A DNA stretch of 64,000 nt from JANNVK01 sp031414415 (GTDB lineage Bacteria > Acidobacteriota > Blastocatellia > Pyrinomonadales > Pyrinomonadaceae), in assembly GCA_031414415.1 (NCBI GenBank), contig JANNVK010000102.1, positions 1 to 64,000 on the forward strand. Direction: 5' to 3'. The notes beneath the pieces are model-generated. The model had not been told where the DNA came from, did no database searches, and saw nothing but the letters and a program-made list of their open reading frames with translations. Both the position numbers and the translations under genes were made by a program. Shown piece after piece: positions 18,279 through 26,719 of the stretch. Within the stretch, counting starts at the first letter, position 1. Each line of letters opens with the position of its first letter.

Positions 18279-19951
18279 TGAAAAACCGTGCATCATCACA
18301 CATAATTATTTTGATATTAATCGTGTTTCTCACGTTTATTGCACATTATTCTATTCATTACGGTGCCTTGATTCGCGGTTATGAAACTTCTTGGTTAACG
18401 GCTTATAGAAATCTTGGGCTTCTTGCTTTGCTTGCAATTTTACCGATTTTCATTACTAAATTTACAAAATTTAAAGGAAACTGGACGCTTTATACAGCGG
18501 CAGTTTTAATGTTTTCAATCGGTTTAATTGGTCAATATCGGCTTTTTACAGACCCAGAGTATATTTCGAGAGTTGATAAAGCCGAAGCTCGTCAAGCAAA
18601 AATTGAAACTTTACAGCTTCATTATATTCAAGAAAATTACACAGCCGAAAAAAAACAGATGATGGGTTTGCCACCGAGTGATCCATCGACAGTCGATCTT
18701 TCAAAAGAAAAACCTCGTCCGGCACAAGAAAGCGTTTCCTCGTTAATTCTTAATCCGCGAACCGTAAACCCTCTGATTGCAATATTTGGACTTCTGATAG
18801 CATATATTTTGTGTAAACGTGATGATGTCCTTAGTTTGTTGCAAAAAAATGGATTCTTGTTAGTTTTGCTGACACTTGTGCCTTTAATTTTTGCTGCGGT
18901 AATGTCACGAGCTGGTAAATTTGGAAATATGACACCTTGGGAACCTGCGAAAGTTCCGTTTTTAATAGGTTTTGCAGCGATACTTTCAGTTTTGTATCGA
19001 AATTTAGCTAAAACCTATTGGGGATTACCGCGTTTTCAAGATGTTATTCCGCTCGTTGTGATGGCAATTTTGCCTTTTGTTCCGTTTTTCTTGCTCAAAG
19101 ATTTTGGGCAAATGCTTGTGTTTAGTTCAGCATACGCAACACTTTACCTTGTTGCTATTAAGAAGTTACCTCAACGTGCTGTGCTGATTGGAAGTGTATT
19201 ATTTTTTGTTAGTATTTTGGTTGTTGGAGCATTGCCGATTGAAACACAGTCTAAGTTGCCTTTGCTTCCGACAATTGCCAAACCTGTCAAAGCTATTTTG
19301 CCTGATAGAATTCAGCAACGCTTTCATTTGTGGCTTGATGGATTTAATCCGCCAAGTCCAGAAACTGACTGGTGGAAAAAAGATTACGAAAATTATTATA
19401 AAAAATTAGTTGAAAAAAATCCTGATTTGCCTAATTTACTTGAAGAAGAACCTGAGCTTCAAAAATCAATAAACACCGATGCGTGGTTTGATGTTTTGGC
19501 GTTTCAGCCAGCACAAGCAACTTTCGGGCTTGCCTCAGGCGGAACAACCGGACGAGGTTTAGGGCTTGGTTATCCAGAGTTGATTCCAGTAGCTGATTCT
19601 GATTATATTTACGCTGCTCTATCAGAAGAACTTGGACTTTTTGGCGGATTATTGATAATCTTTGCCCTATTAGTTCTTGTAAGTGCAGGTGTTCGCACGG
19701 CGGCTGAGTCCCGCGATATGTTTGGAAAACTTTGTTCTGCCGGACTTACAGCATTTATTGGCTTTCAAGCCTTAGTAAATATTGGCGGCATAACGCGAGC
19801 TTTGCCGATGACTGGAATCACCTTACCGTTCATCAGTCACGGCGGTTTTAGTTTAATTACGAGCTTTGCAATGCTTGGTATGCTTTTGGCTTTTTCTCAT
19901 CGCAACTCAATCGATGCTGAAAAAATGATTGAAATTGGAGATAATATTTAA
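18278..19951 (+). CDS. rodA: SEDS-family peptidoglycan polymerase (RodA/FtsW type)
   Basis: This multi-pass membrane protein polymerises glycan strands from lipid II. At 557 residues it is longer than usual (about 380-420): extra N-terminal helices (about 8-25, 42-60, 70-88) and an inserted soluble loop (residues about 105-150) precede the SEDS core. The core ends with the family signature 'ALPMTGITLPFISHGGFSL' near 515-533. A large extracytoplasmic loop with 'HLWLDGFNPPSPETDWW' lies in the expected position. It overlaps both neighbours by one base (TAATG at each end). Pairing with pbpA argues for RodA-like over FtsW-like function, but this is inference. Confidence 0.9.
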   Translation: MKNRASSHIIILILIVFLTFIAHYSIHYGALIRGYETSWLTAYRNLGLLALLAILPIFITKFTKFKGNWTLYTAAVLMFSIGLIGQYRLFTDPEYISRVDKAEARQAKIETLQLHYIQENYTAEKKQMMGLPPSDPSTVDLSKEKPRPAQESVSSLILNPRTVNPLIAIFGLLIAYILCKRDDVLSLLQKNGFLLVLLTLVPLIFAAVMSRAGKFGNMTPWEPAKVPFLIGFAAILSVLYRNLAKTYWGLPRFQDVIPLVVMAILPFVPFFLLKDFGQMLVFSSAYATLYLVAIKKLPQRAVLIGSVLFFVSILVVGALPIETQSKLPLLPTIAKPVKAILPDRIQQRFHLWLDGFNPPSPETDWWKKDYENYYKKLVEKNPDLPNLLEEEPELQKSINTDAWFDVLAFQPAQATFGLASGGTTGRGLGLGYPELIPVADSDYIYAALSEELGLFGGLLIIFALLVLVSAGVRTAAESRDMFGKLCSAGLTAFIGFQALVNIGGITRALPMTGITLPFISHGGFSLITSFAMLGMLLAFSHRNSIDAEKMIEIGDNI

Positions 19952-21174
19952 TGAAAAACTCATTTGTGCTCAACTCCGCCTCAGTAACAGATCGAGGTTT
20001 GAGCAATAAACGTCCCGAAAACGAAGATTCATTTATCGACATTCCAGAAACTGGGATTTTTGCAGTTGCTGATGGTGTTGGTGGCGGTCAAAGCGGCGAA
20101 GTTGCTTCGCAGATGGCGATGGAAGTTTTGCAAGACGCTTTTGCAAATTACAAAGAAGGTTCGTCTGATGTTGAATCTTTAATGAGCCTGGCTATTCAAC
20201 ACGCTAACGCTTCTATTTATCAAATGTCGCACGAGTTACCAAAACTCGCGACAATGGCAACGACAATCGTGGCTCTTCACCTCGAAGGAAATATTGCCAC
20301 AATCGGACATGTCGGCGATTCGAGGTTATACCGACTTGATTCGCGTGGAAATTTATTTCGTGAAACAAACGATCATTCTGTGGTTGAAGAAGAAGTTCGT
20401 GCGGGAAGAATGACAGCCGCTCAAGCCGAAAATCATCCGAGCAAAAATATTATCAGCAGAGCGTTAGGCTCAGAACCAACCGTCGAAATTGACCTGAAAA
20501 CAATAATGGTTGATGCAAACACAACATTTTTATTGTGTTCTGATGGCATTACGCGGCATCTTTCTGACCACGAATTGCGTGAACTTCTTTTGACTTGCAA
20601 TTCGCCGCTTGACGCTTGTCGGGAGATGAAAAATCTTTGTTATTCGAGAGGTGCGGAAGATAATTTAACCGCCGTGACAGTAAAAATTGAAGGAAATAGT
20701 TCTGGTAACAACGAAGAATCGACTGTCGCCAGACCGCGAATTCCTTTTGTTGGGCAAGAGCAATTTGAGGATGAAGAAGTTACTTCAAAACCCTGGCGAC
20801 AGACAGTAAACAATGAAGGTTCGCATCTTTCTATCCCGGCTCAAGCACGACAAGAAAGTGCGATGTTTAGAATGGAAGATGGTTCAGGAAGTGCTTCTGA
20901 TGATGATGTCAGACAGTTTGAAACACTCCAAACTGAAAGAAACCAAATAATAAAAAGTTCGCGAAAAGGAATTTTAGGAAGAATAATTTCGTGGTTATTT
21001 TTACTCGCAATTGGTAGTTTATTAGGTGCAGCCGGAATGTATTATTATCTCGGAATGAAGCCTGTCGAAGTGATGCAACCACAAGTTTTACAACCAATTA
21101 CGAATGCTAACTTAAACTTAAACGTGAATACAAATCTAAATTCAAACACAAAATCGAATATCAAATCAAATTGA
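19951..21174 (+). CDS. PP2C-family Ser/Thr phosphatase with C-terminal membrane helix
   Basis: This metal-dependent phosphatase (about residues 8-245) would reverse the Hanks-kinase signal. Metal-site motifs are present: 'NEDSF', 'ADGVGGGQSGEVAS', 'GHVGDSRLYRL', 'LLCSDGITRHL' and 'AEDNLTAVTV'. A linker of about 100 residues leads to one membrane helix (about 345-368, WLFLLAIGSLLGAAGMYYYL). A short external Asn/Leu-rich tail follows (repeats of NLNxN type). The single helix after the catalytic domain matches actinobacterial PstP. It is the last gene of the FHA-PBP-RodA operon and overlaps rodA by one base. The peptide-ABC ATPase follows after 7 bp. Confidence 0.92.
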   Translation: MKNSFVLNSASVTDRGLSNKRPENEDSFIDIPETGIFAVADGVGGGQSGEVASQMAMEVLQDAFANYKEGSSDVESLMSLAIQHANASIYQMSHELPKLATMATTIVALHLEGNIATIGHVGDSRLYRLDSRGNLFRETNDHSVVEEEVRAGRMTAAQAENHPSKNIISRALGSEPTVEIDLKTIMVDANTTFLLCSDGITRHLSDHELRELLLTCNSPLDACREMKNLCYSRGAEDNLTAVTVKIEGNSSGNNEESTVARPRIPFVGQEQFEDEEVTSKPWRQTVNNEGSHLSIPAQARQESAMFRMEDGSGSASDDDVRQFETLQTERNQIIKSSRKGILGRIISWLFLLAIGSLLGAAGMYYYLGMKPVEVMQPQVLQPITNANLNLNVNTNLNSNTKSNIKSN

Positions 21175-21181
21175 GTTTTTA

Positions 21182-22162
21182 ATGGAAATTGGTAGTACAA
21201 AACAAGCGAAAGAAACCAAAAATATAGTTTCGGTGAGAAATTTGGTTAAATATTTTCCAGTTGATAACAGCGACGATTTTGTGCGTGCTGTTGACGATGT
21301 TTCTTTTGAAATAAAATCTGGTGAAACACTCGGGTTAGTTGGGGAAAGCGGCTGCGGAAAATCGACCGTTGGGCGTTGTATTTTAAGGCTTTATGAGGCA
21401 ACAAACGGTGAAGTTTTATTTGAGAATCGTAACATTTACAAACTTGGAAAAAGCGATATGCAAGCCATTAGACGAGAAATGCAAATCATTTTTCAAGATC
21501 CTTATGCATCGCTCAATCCACGACTTTCGATTCTTTCAATTATCAGTGAACCTTTAAAAATTCACGGAATTGGCACTAAAACTGAACAAAAAGATCGTGT
21601 TGCCGAACTTCTCAAAAAAGTTGGTCTTGATCCAGATTATATGTATCGTTATCCGCACGAATTTTCTGGTGGACAACGACAAAGACTTGGTATTGCACGA
21701 GCTTTGGCGTTAAACCCAAAGTTGATTATTGCCGATGAACCTGTTTCTGCATTGGACGTTTCTGTCCAAGCTCAAGTAGTTAATTTATTGCAAGATTTGC
21801 AGTCAGAATTTGGGCTGACGTATCTTTTTATTTCACACGGCTTGGCAGTTGTTGAGCATATTTCGACAAGAGTTGCTGTCATGTATCTCGGGAAAATTGT
21901 TGAAATTGCTACTTCTACTGAGCTTTACGAAAACCCGCAACATCCATATACAAAGGCTTTGCTTTCTGCAATTCCAATTCCAAATCCTAAAATTAAACGC
22001 GAACGAATAATTTTGAAAGGCGATGTTCCAACCCCAATAAATCCGCCTTCAGGTTGTCGGTTTCGCACACGTTGTCCGATTGCGACCGAAGAATGTTCAA
22101 AAATTGAACCGCAAATGAAGGAAATTTCAAACGGACATTTTGCTGCTTGTATAAAAATCTAA
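21182..22162 (+). CDS. Oligopeptide/dipeptide ABC transporter ATP-binding protein (OppF/DppF type)
   Basis: This 326-residue ATPase powers peptide uptake. It shows Walker A GESGCGKST (near 57-65), the ABC signature SGGQRQRLGIARAL, Walker B LIIADEP with the D-loop SALDVS, and the C-terminal oligopeptide extension (NPQHPYTKALLSAIP, then GCRFRTRCP with Cys typical of OppD/F). It begins 7 bp after the phosphatase gene and is followed by cinA after 2 bp, so it is cotranscribed with genes of other function. The matching permease genes are 35 kb away at 57476 and 58654; neither a second ATPase nor a binding protein is present here. Confidence 0.9.
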   Translation: MEIGSTKQAKETKNIVSVRNLVKYFPVDNSDDFVRAVDDVSFEIKSGETLGLVGESGCGKSTVGRCILRLYEATNGEVLFENRNIYKLGKSDMQAIRREMQIIFQDPYASLNPRLSILSIISEPLKIHGIGTKTEQKDRVAELLKKVGLDPDYMYRYPHEFSGGQRQRLGIARALALNPKLIIADEPVSALDVSVQAQVVNLLQDLQSEFGLTYLFISHGLAVVEHISTRVAVMYLGKIVEIATSTELYENPQHPYTKALLSAIPIPNPKIKRERIILKGDVPTPINPPSGCRFRTRCPIATEECSKIEPQMKEISNGHFAACIKI

Positions 22163-22164
22163 AT

Positions 22165-23412
22165 ATGTTATCTGCTGAAATAATCGCAATTGGCTCTGAA
22201 CTTCTAACTCCAACAAAATCAGACACTAACAGTCTTTGGTTAACCCAAAAACTTAACGAAATTGGCATTGAGGTTAAACTTAAAACTATCGTTGGCGATG
22301 ATAGCCTGCGTCTTGAAGAAACGATTAAAGATGCCTTGAAACGCTCAAATATTGTGATTACAACTGGCGGACTTGGTCCGACCGAAGACGATATTACGCG
22401 AAAAGTTTCAGCAAAAGCTGTTGGCAGAGAATTAGTTTTTAATGAAAGCATCGCACATCTAATCGAAGAAAAATTTGCTCGAATGAAACGCGATATGCCG
22501 GAAATAAACAAACGGCAGGCTTATATTATTGAAGGTGCAGATGTTTTACCAAATCCGAATGGAACAGCAGTTGGAATGTTTTTGGAAGTTGGCGATTCTC
22601 AATTTGCAATGTTTCCAGGACCGCCGAGAGAAATGAATCCGATGTTTGAAAACTTTGTTTTGCCAAAAATTCGCGAAAAAGCCGGCGAAATTTTTGTCAA
22701 ACGAAAAGTTTTGATGGTTTCCGGTATGGGCGAATCGGCGGTCGATGAATTGATTGCACCAATTTACACAACTTACGAAAATCCCCAAACAACAATTTTA
22801 TTTAACCGTTCACACTTAGAAATACATCTGACAGCAACCGCAAAAACTGAGCTCGAAGCTGAGAATATCAATGAAGAAGTCGCAAAAAAAATATCTGAAA
22901 AACTTGGTCTTGCGGTTTTTTCTGAAACGGGCGAATCGATGGAAGAAGTCATCGGAAAACTCTTAACTGAAAGTGGTCAAAACATTTCCGTGGCTGAAAG
23001 TTGCACCGGTGGATTGGTCAGCGAAAGGCTCACAGATATTTCAGGTTCTTCGAGCTATTTTATTGAAAGCACAGTAACTTACGCTAACGAAGCAAAGATC
23101 AGAAGTCTTAATGTTTCACCTCAGCTGATTGAACAATTTGGGGCAGTTTCGTCGCAAGTAGCTGAGGCAATGGCTGAAGGAATGAGAGAACGTGCGAAGA
23201 CAGATTTTGCAATTTCTATCACAGGAATTGCTGGACCAAATGGCGGAACTTTGGAAAAACCAGTCGGTCTAGTCTTTATAGGTTTTGCAGATAAAAACAC
23301 GACAAAATCTTTCCAGATAAACTTGCCTGGCGATAGATATTTGATTCGTTGGCGAGCGTCGCAAGCAGCTTTAGATTTTTTGCGAAGACAGGTTTTGAAA
23401 AGTAAAAAGTAA
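22165..23412 (+). CDS. cinA: CinA-family protein (NMN deamidase / competence-damage inducible)
   Basis: ATG at 22165 is chosen over an upstream in-frame TTG that lies within the preceding gene. The protein is 415 residues. The N-terminal MoCF-like domain (about 1-170) has 'AEIIAIGSELL', 'TTGGLGPTEDD' and 'FPGPPREM'. The C-terminal CinA domain (about 255-415) has 'SVAESCTGGLVSERLT', 'SSSYFIESTVTYAN' and 'SITGIAGPNGG'. In this family the C-terminal part removes the amide of nicotinamide mononucleotide (pyridine nucleotide salvage) and the N-terminal part has ADP-ribose pyrophosphatase activity in some members. The final codons and stop lie inside an AAAAGTA heptamer array. Confidence 0.93.
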   Translation: MLSAEIIAIGSELLTPTKSDTNSLWLTQKLNEIGIEVKLKTIVGDDSLRLEETIKDALKRSNIVITTGGLGPTEDDITRKVSAKAVGRELVFNESIAHLIEEKFARMKRDMPEINKRQAYIIEGADVLPNPNGTAVGMFLEVGDSQFAMFPGPPREMNPMFENFVLPKIREKAGEIFVKRKVLMVSGMGESAVDELIAPIYTTYENPQTTILFNRSHLEIHLTATAKTELEAENINEEVAKKISEKLGLAVFSETGESMEEVIGKLLTESGQNISVAESCTGGLVSERLTDISGSSSYFIESTVTYANEAKIRSLNVSPQLIEQFGAVSSQVAEAMAEGMRERAKTDFAISITGIAGPNGGTLEKPVGLVFIGFADKNTTKSFQINLPGDRYLIRWRASQAALDFLRRQVLKSKK

Positions 23413-23446
23413 AAAGGCAAAAGTAAAAAGTAAAAGAGAAAAGCAA
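23398..23446 (+). repeat. AAAAGTA heptamer array spanning the cinA stop codon
   Basis: Seven 7-nt units in strict phase: AAAAGTA twice, AAAAGGC, AAAAGTA twice, AAAGAGA, AAAGCAA. The cinA stop (23410-23412) lies within it, so the Lys/Ser-rich C-terminal tail of CinA is repeat-encoded. A related hairpin arm follows at 23466-23491. Confidence 0.65.
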
Positions 23447-23448
23447 AT

Positions 23449-23491
23449 AAAAAAATAAAAAAAAAGGCAAAAGTAAAAGGTTACTTTTGCC
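23449..23491 (-). terminator. Terminator of the DUF2911/CoxG operon (minus strand)
   Basis: Read on the minus strand, GGCAAAAGTAA (from 23491) and TTACTTTTGCC form an 11-bp perfect stem with a 4-nt loop, followed by a long T-rich run to 23449. It lies 27 bp beyond the stop of the DUF2911 gene. The stem is made from the same repeat unit as the adjacent heptamer array. Confidence 0.8.
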
Positions 23492-23517
23492 CAATGGTTT
23501 CATTTTGCTTTTTAGAG

Positions 23518-24426
23518 TTATTTCTTTGCTTTCCACTCGGCTAGAGTTTTTTCGAAATTGGTTGTATCAACAACTGGAGTTGCCGATTTACCAACGCCAA
23601 CCGCCATTTCACCAGTCATAATCGCATCGCTCATTTTACCCATTTCATTTAACAATCTTGCTTTAATAGTCAAATTACCATAAGTCGCTTTTGCCGCGAT
23701 TGATTTTTCAATCCAAGTTAATGCTTCAGCGTAATTGTCTTTCAATTTAGACCCAATAACATAATTGGTTCCTTGATTTAAAGGACGAACATCATCAGCT
23801 TTTCGGGTTTCAATTGTTGTGCGGATATACGATAAAACTCTGCCCGAAATATCGCCAACATTAACGTAAAATCCAACTTTTACCTTATCAAAAGCAATTG
23901 CAATCGCAGCGTTATTAGTTGCAACATCACCAAATGCAATAGACATTGTATCGTGCATTTGAACTTTCATTGGAGCAACTTTAATGCGAAGTGCGTCTTT
24001 ACTTTCATCATATGTGAAACTTCCCCAAGCGTCGTTTACTTTGCTGAAAATAACAATCCATTCTTTTTTATTTGGAATTGTGTGCAATCCATATTTACCT
24101 TTTAGTAAAGCCTGACCGTTTATTGTGACATCATTTGTGACTTCAAAAGTTGTGTTGTCGTTCGCCCCAGTTCGCCAAACTTGACCGTTTGGAATGAGAC
24201 AAGGATAAGTTACGCCGCCTTTGGGAACAACATCAGTAGTGTTGCAACCAAAAAGTTTGTCGCTTCTGCCTTTAACATTTGGGCGGAAATAAACGATATT
24301 AATTTTTGTATCGCCAACAGTTTGCGAAACTTCTTGCCGATTTGACTCACGCGGTAAACTGAGTTGTGCAAAAACACTAAAACTCAACACTAAAATAACG
24401 AACGCAATAAAAGTAATTTTTTTCAT
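23518..24426 (-). CDS. Secreted DUF2911 family protein
   Basis: This 302-residue protein has a signal peptide (MKKITFIAFVILVLSFSVFA then Q) and a DUF2911 domain at about 25-190. Typical segments are 'NIVYFRPNVKGR', 'GQVWRTGANDNTTFEV', 'LLKGKYGLHTIPNKKEW' and 'NDAWGSFTYD'. The C-terminal third is helical with a TPR-like character ('YAEALTWIEKSIAAKA'). The family is periplasmic or extracellular and common in Bacteroidota and Acidobacteriota; its biochemical role is not established. Its ATG overlaps the stop of the CoxG-like gene by 4 bp (ATGA), so the two are coupled. A terminator follows. Confidence 0.88.
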   Translation of the reverse strand: MKKITFIAFVILVLSFSVFAQLSLPRESNRQEVSQTVGDTKINIVYFRPNVKGRSDKLFGCNTTDVVPKGGVTYPCLIPNGQVWRTGANDNTTFEVTNDVTINGQALLKGKYGLHTIPNKKEWIVIFSKVNDAWGSFTYDESKDALRIKVAPMKVQMHDTMSIAFGDVATNNAAIAIAFDKVKVGFYVNVGDISGRVLSYIRTTIETRKADDVRPLNQGTNYVIGSKLKDNYAEALTWIEKSIAAKATYGNLTIKARLLNEMGKMSDAIMTGEMAVGVGKSATPVVDTTNFEKTLAEWKAKK

Positions 24427-24908
24427 TTTTCTAATTTTTCCTTTGCTTTATTAATAAAAATTTTTAACATTTCAGCAATTTTTTTGCTCATTTCACGACT
24501 AATCATTCCTTCGCCGGCTAAACCTGCAAGAAGATGCAAGTCCGTTGCATTGTTTCTCCGCACCTCAACATTTTGCGAAAATTGAACAATTGTCGTGCTT
24601 GAATCAATTTCCTCAAAACCAGCAAAATATCGTAAAAAATTTTCTTTTTCAGAAACGAAAGGCGACCATTCGATGTGATTATCGGATTGATCTGTTAATT
24701 CAACTTTAAAATATTGAATAAATGAACCAACAAATGGAACTTCGGCTCTTATTTTCCAATTCGTAATACCTTTTCCATCCGTGTGTATGCTTTCAACGCT
24801 TGGCATTAATTCGACAAAGTTTTGAATGTTGGAAAAGAACTTTCTGACATTTTCAATATTGGTTTTGACTTCAATTTTATCACTAAATCCAGCTTTTATT
24901 ACAAACAT
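24423..24908 (-). CDS. SRPBCC/CoxG-like lipid-binding-fold protein
   Basis: This 161-residue soluble protein has the START/SRPBCC pattern of the CoxG type: 'KIEVKTNIENVRKFFSNIQN', 'LMPSVESI', a central sheet, and a long amphipathic C-terminal helix (SKKIAEMLKIFINKAKEKL). In aerobic CO dehydrogenase loci CoxG recruits the enzyme to the membrane, but no cox structural gene is present here, so only the fold can be assigned. It is the first gene of a two-gene operon with DUF2911 (4-bp overlap). The 121 bp upstream are shared with the divergent zinc-ribbon/ubiX unit. Confidence 0.75.
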   Translation of the reverse strand: MFVIKAGFSDKIEVKTNIENVRKFFSNIQNFVELMPSVESIHTDGKGITNWKIRAEVPFVGSFIQYFKVELTDQSDNHIEWSPFVSEKENFLRYFAGFEEIDSSTTIVQFSQNVEVRRNNATDLHLLAGLAGEGMISREMSKKIAEMLKIFINKAKEKLEK

Positions 24909-25029
24909 AAGTTCTGAAGTTCATTCGAGTCGTGAGACATTGTCTTTTAAACACGGAATAATTTGCGATTGTGCTGATGTGATTCTACAATGTTTACGCA
25001 CCAAATAACAAAAAGGTTTGTAATAATTT

Positions 25030-25209
25030 ATGTCGAAAATATGTCCAAAGTGCGACTCGCCCAAAGTAAAATATTGGCGAGAATTATCAGCAGACGAAAA
25101 GTTGATTTTCAAAATTCTGCCAAGTAAATTTTCAACAGAGCAACGAAAAACACATCGTTTTTGTCTTCGATGCAATTTTGAGTGGCAAGCATCCGAGACA
25201 AAGGTTTGA
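25030..25209 (+). CDS. Small zinc-ribbon protein (59 aa)
   Basis: ATG at 25030, TGA at 25207-25209. The protein begins MSKICPKCDSPKVKYWRELS and has a second metal pair in 'HRFCLRCNFEWQ'. The two CxxC pairs (C5/C8 and C45/C48) fit a four-Cys zinc ribbon separated by a 36-residue insert with 'ADEKLIFKILPSKFS'. It is too small for many gene callers. It lies 28 bp before ubiX on the same strand and is likely cotranscribed. Function is unknown; similar short ribbons are common in acidobacterial genomes and may bind nucleic acid or protein. Confidence 0.7.
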   Translation: MSKICPKCDSPKVKYWRELSADEKLIFKILPSKFSTEQRKTHRFCLRCNFEWQASETKV

Positions 25210-25237
25210 TTAAATATGATATTATTTTATTGAAATT

Positions 25238-25855
25238 ATGGAAATTACAGTTGCAATTACAGGTGCGTCTGGAACAATTTACGGGCAGCGAACTCTTCAA
25301 CTTTTGGCGGAAAGTGGCGTTGTAAAAACGATTAATTTGATATTGTCCGCGACAGTTCCGACAGTTGCACAAATTGAACTTGGCGTGAATTTAAAAGAAC
25401 TTAATCAACATAAAATCAATGAATGGTTAGGTTTACCAAAAGATTCTACAATTATTCGATACTGGCGAAACGAAAATCTCGCCGCCAAACCAGCTTCCGG
25501 TTCAAATAAACAAATTGGAATGATTATTGTGCCTTGTTCGATGGGAACTCTCGGTGCAATCGCGAGCGGTGCGGGAACAAATCTTATTCATCGTTCGGCA
25601 GATGTTGCACTTAAAGAAGGCAGAAAACTCGTTATTGTTCCGCGGGAAACTCCTTTTAACACAATTCATCTCGAAAATATGGTTCGACTCGCCAACTGCG
25701 GTGCGAGAATCTTGCCAGCAAGTCCAAGTTTTTATCACAAACCAAAAACCATTGACGACTTGGTTAATCACCTCGTGTATCGAATTTTAGATCAGTTTGA
25801 TATTCCGCACACGAATAAAACTCAATGGACTGGTGACGAAATTGAGCAAAAATAA
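25238..25855 (+). CDS. ubiX: Flavin prenyltransferase UbiX
   Basis: UbiX joins dimethylallyl phosphate to FMN, making the prenylated FMN cofactor of UbiD-type decarboxylases. The 205-residue protein has 'ITVAITGASGTIYGQRTLQLL' features: the GASG loop (about 9-12), 'KQIGMIIVPCSMGTLGAIA' with the P-C-S-M motif, 'HRSADVALKEGRKLVIVPRE' and 'TPFNTIHLENM'. All are standard for the family. No ubiD is in the window. The gene follows the 59-residue zinc-ribbon gene by 28 bp and is followed 7 bp later by a small unknown gene. Confidence 0.94.
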   Translation: MEITVAITGASGTIYGQRTLQLLAESGVVKTINLILSATVPTVAQIELGVNLKELNQHKINEWLGLPKDSTIIRYWRNENLAAKPASGSNKQIGMIIVPCSMGTLGAIASGAGTNLIHRSADVALKEGRKLVIVPRETPFNTIHLENMVRLANCGARILPASPSFYHKPKTIDDLVNHLVYRILDQFDIPHTNKTQWTGDEIEQK

Positions 25856-25862
25856 AAATTTT

Positions 25863-26081
25863 ATGATTGACGAAAAAGTTTTGTTTCCAATTAAGGTTGA
25901 GTTTGATGACGGAGAGATTGAGTTTTTTCAAACTGTTTGTGAATTAGAATGTGATTTAGAAGTTTTTGATTCTGATATTTATACAGATTGTAAAGTTTCT
26001 GATGCGAAAGGAAATAGTATTCGGTTAAAAGTAAGTGAATATTTAGTTCTTGAAACACTGGAATTTCTTAATCAGGAGTAG
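25863..26081 (+). CDS. Small acidic protein, unknown (72 aa)
   Basis: The ATG at 25863, 7 bp after the ubiX stop, gives MIDEKVLFPIKVEFDDGEIE and a total of 72 residues. An upstream in-frame TTG (25797) lies inside ubiX and is not preferred. The protein is acidic, with a beta pattern in the first half ('DGEIEFFQTVCELECDLEVF') and a C-terminal helix. No family is recognised. Its acidic, small, soluble nature and the adjacent unknown gene at 26109 would fit an immunity- or adaptor-like role, but nothing in the sequence proves this. Confidence 0.55.
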   Translation: MIDEKVLFPIKVEFDDGEIEFFQTVCELECDLEVFDSDIYTDCKVSDAKGNSIRLKVSEYLVLETLEFLNQE

Positions 26082-26108
26082 ATATAAAACCTTTTTATTT
26101 TTGTAGTT

Positions 26109-26639
26109 ATGGATGTTAAAAATATTGAAACTGATCTAACTGTATTAATTTCAGAGTATTTGATTAATTTGCTTGAGCCACAGCTTCCGTCTTTTGAGAT
26201 TGAAAAAGGTGAAAATGGAACAAGTTTTATTTTAGATGCATTCCTCACTCAGCCAACTGAATTAGCTAATACCTTTTTTAAATTAGCCGTAACATATTTT
26301 GATGGTGAATCAATTATTTACATGTCAGTTGGTGAAAGCTGCACCTTAGAAATTCCAATTGAAGGCGGAAGATACACGCAACAAACAAATGAAAATGAAC
26401 TATTGCTCATTCTTAAATCACTGATTTTATTAGGATTTGAGGAAACCGTTACATCTAAAAATAATTTGATTTCAAAATCTGTTGTTAATATCTCGCTCAT
26501 TAATGGAGAGACCGCTTTAAAAATATATACTTCTGCTTTAGGTTTAGATGAAATATTTAAAAATCTATACGATTATTGTTTTGGAAAAAAAGTTATTGTC
26601 CATAAAAAATACTTGCCTTCTTTTCATCTAAAAATTTAG
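26109..26639 (+). CDS. Soluble protein of unknown function (176 aa)
   Basis: ATG at 26109, 27 bp after the previous small gene. The protein has an N-terminal helix (IETDLTVLISEYLINLLEPQ), then alternating beta and alpha segments ('TYFDGESIIYMSVGESC', 'NELLLILKSLILLGFEE'), and a C-terminal 'KVIVHKKYLPSFHLKI'. There is no signal peptide, membrane helix or Cys pair. I do not recognise a family. Its base composition is lower in GC than its neighbours by eye, as is the preceding gene, so this pair could be acquired. A weak hairpin with a T run follows. Confidence 0.6.
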   Translation: MDVKNIETDLTVLISEYLINLLEPQLPSFEIEKGENGTSFILDAFLTQPTELANTFFKLAVTYFDGESIIYMSVGESCTLEIPIEGGRYTQQTNENELLLILKSLILLGFEETVTSKNNLISKSVVNISLINGETALKIYTSALGLDEIFKNLYDYCFGKKVIVHKKYLPSFHLKI

Positions 26640-26667
26640 GTTAAAAACTAATTTGCAAATTAACAGT

Positions 26668-26705
26668 TGATTGAAAGACTATTCTGACAATCAGCCATTT
26701 TTTTT
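26668..26705 (+). terminator. Weak terminator-like hairpin
   Basis: TGATTG (26668-26673) and CAATCA (26688-26693) form a 6-bp stem with a long loop, followed by a run of T to 26705. It overlaps the -35 region of the next promoter, so it may have no role. Confidence 0.3.
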
Positions 26706-26712
26706 GTATAAT
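26684..26712 (+). promoter_or_regulatory. Near-consensus promoter placing transcription start at the ATG (leaderless)
   Basis: CTGACA (26684-26689), a 17-bp spacer and a perfect TATAAT (26707-26712) precede the ATG at 26720 by only 7 nt. With normal -10 to start spacing the mRNA would begin at or within a base or two of the start codon. There is no SD. Confidence 0.7.
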
Positions 26713-26719
26713 TTAGCTA

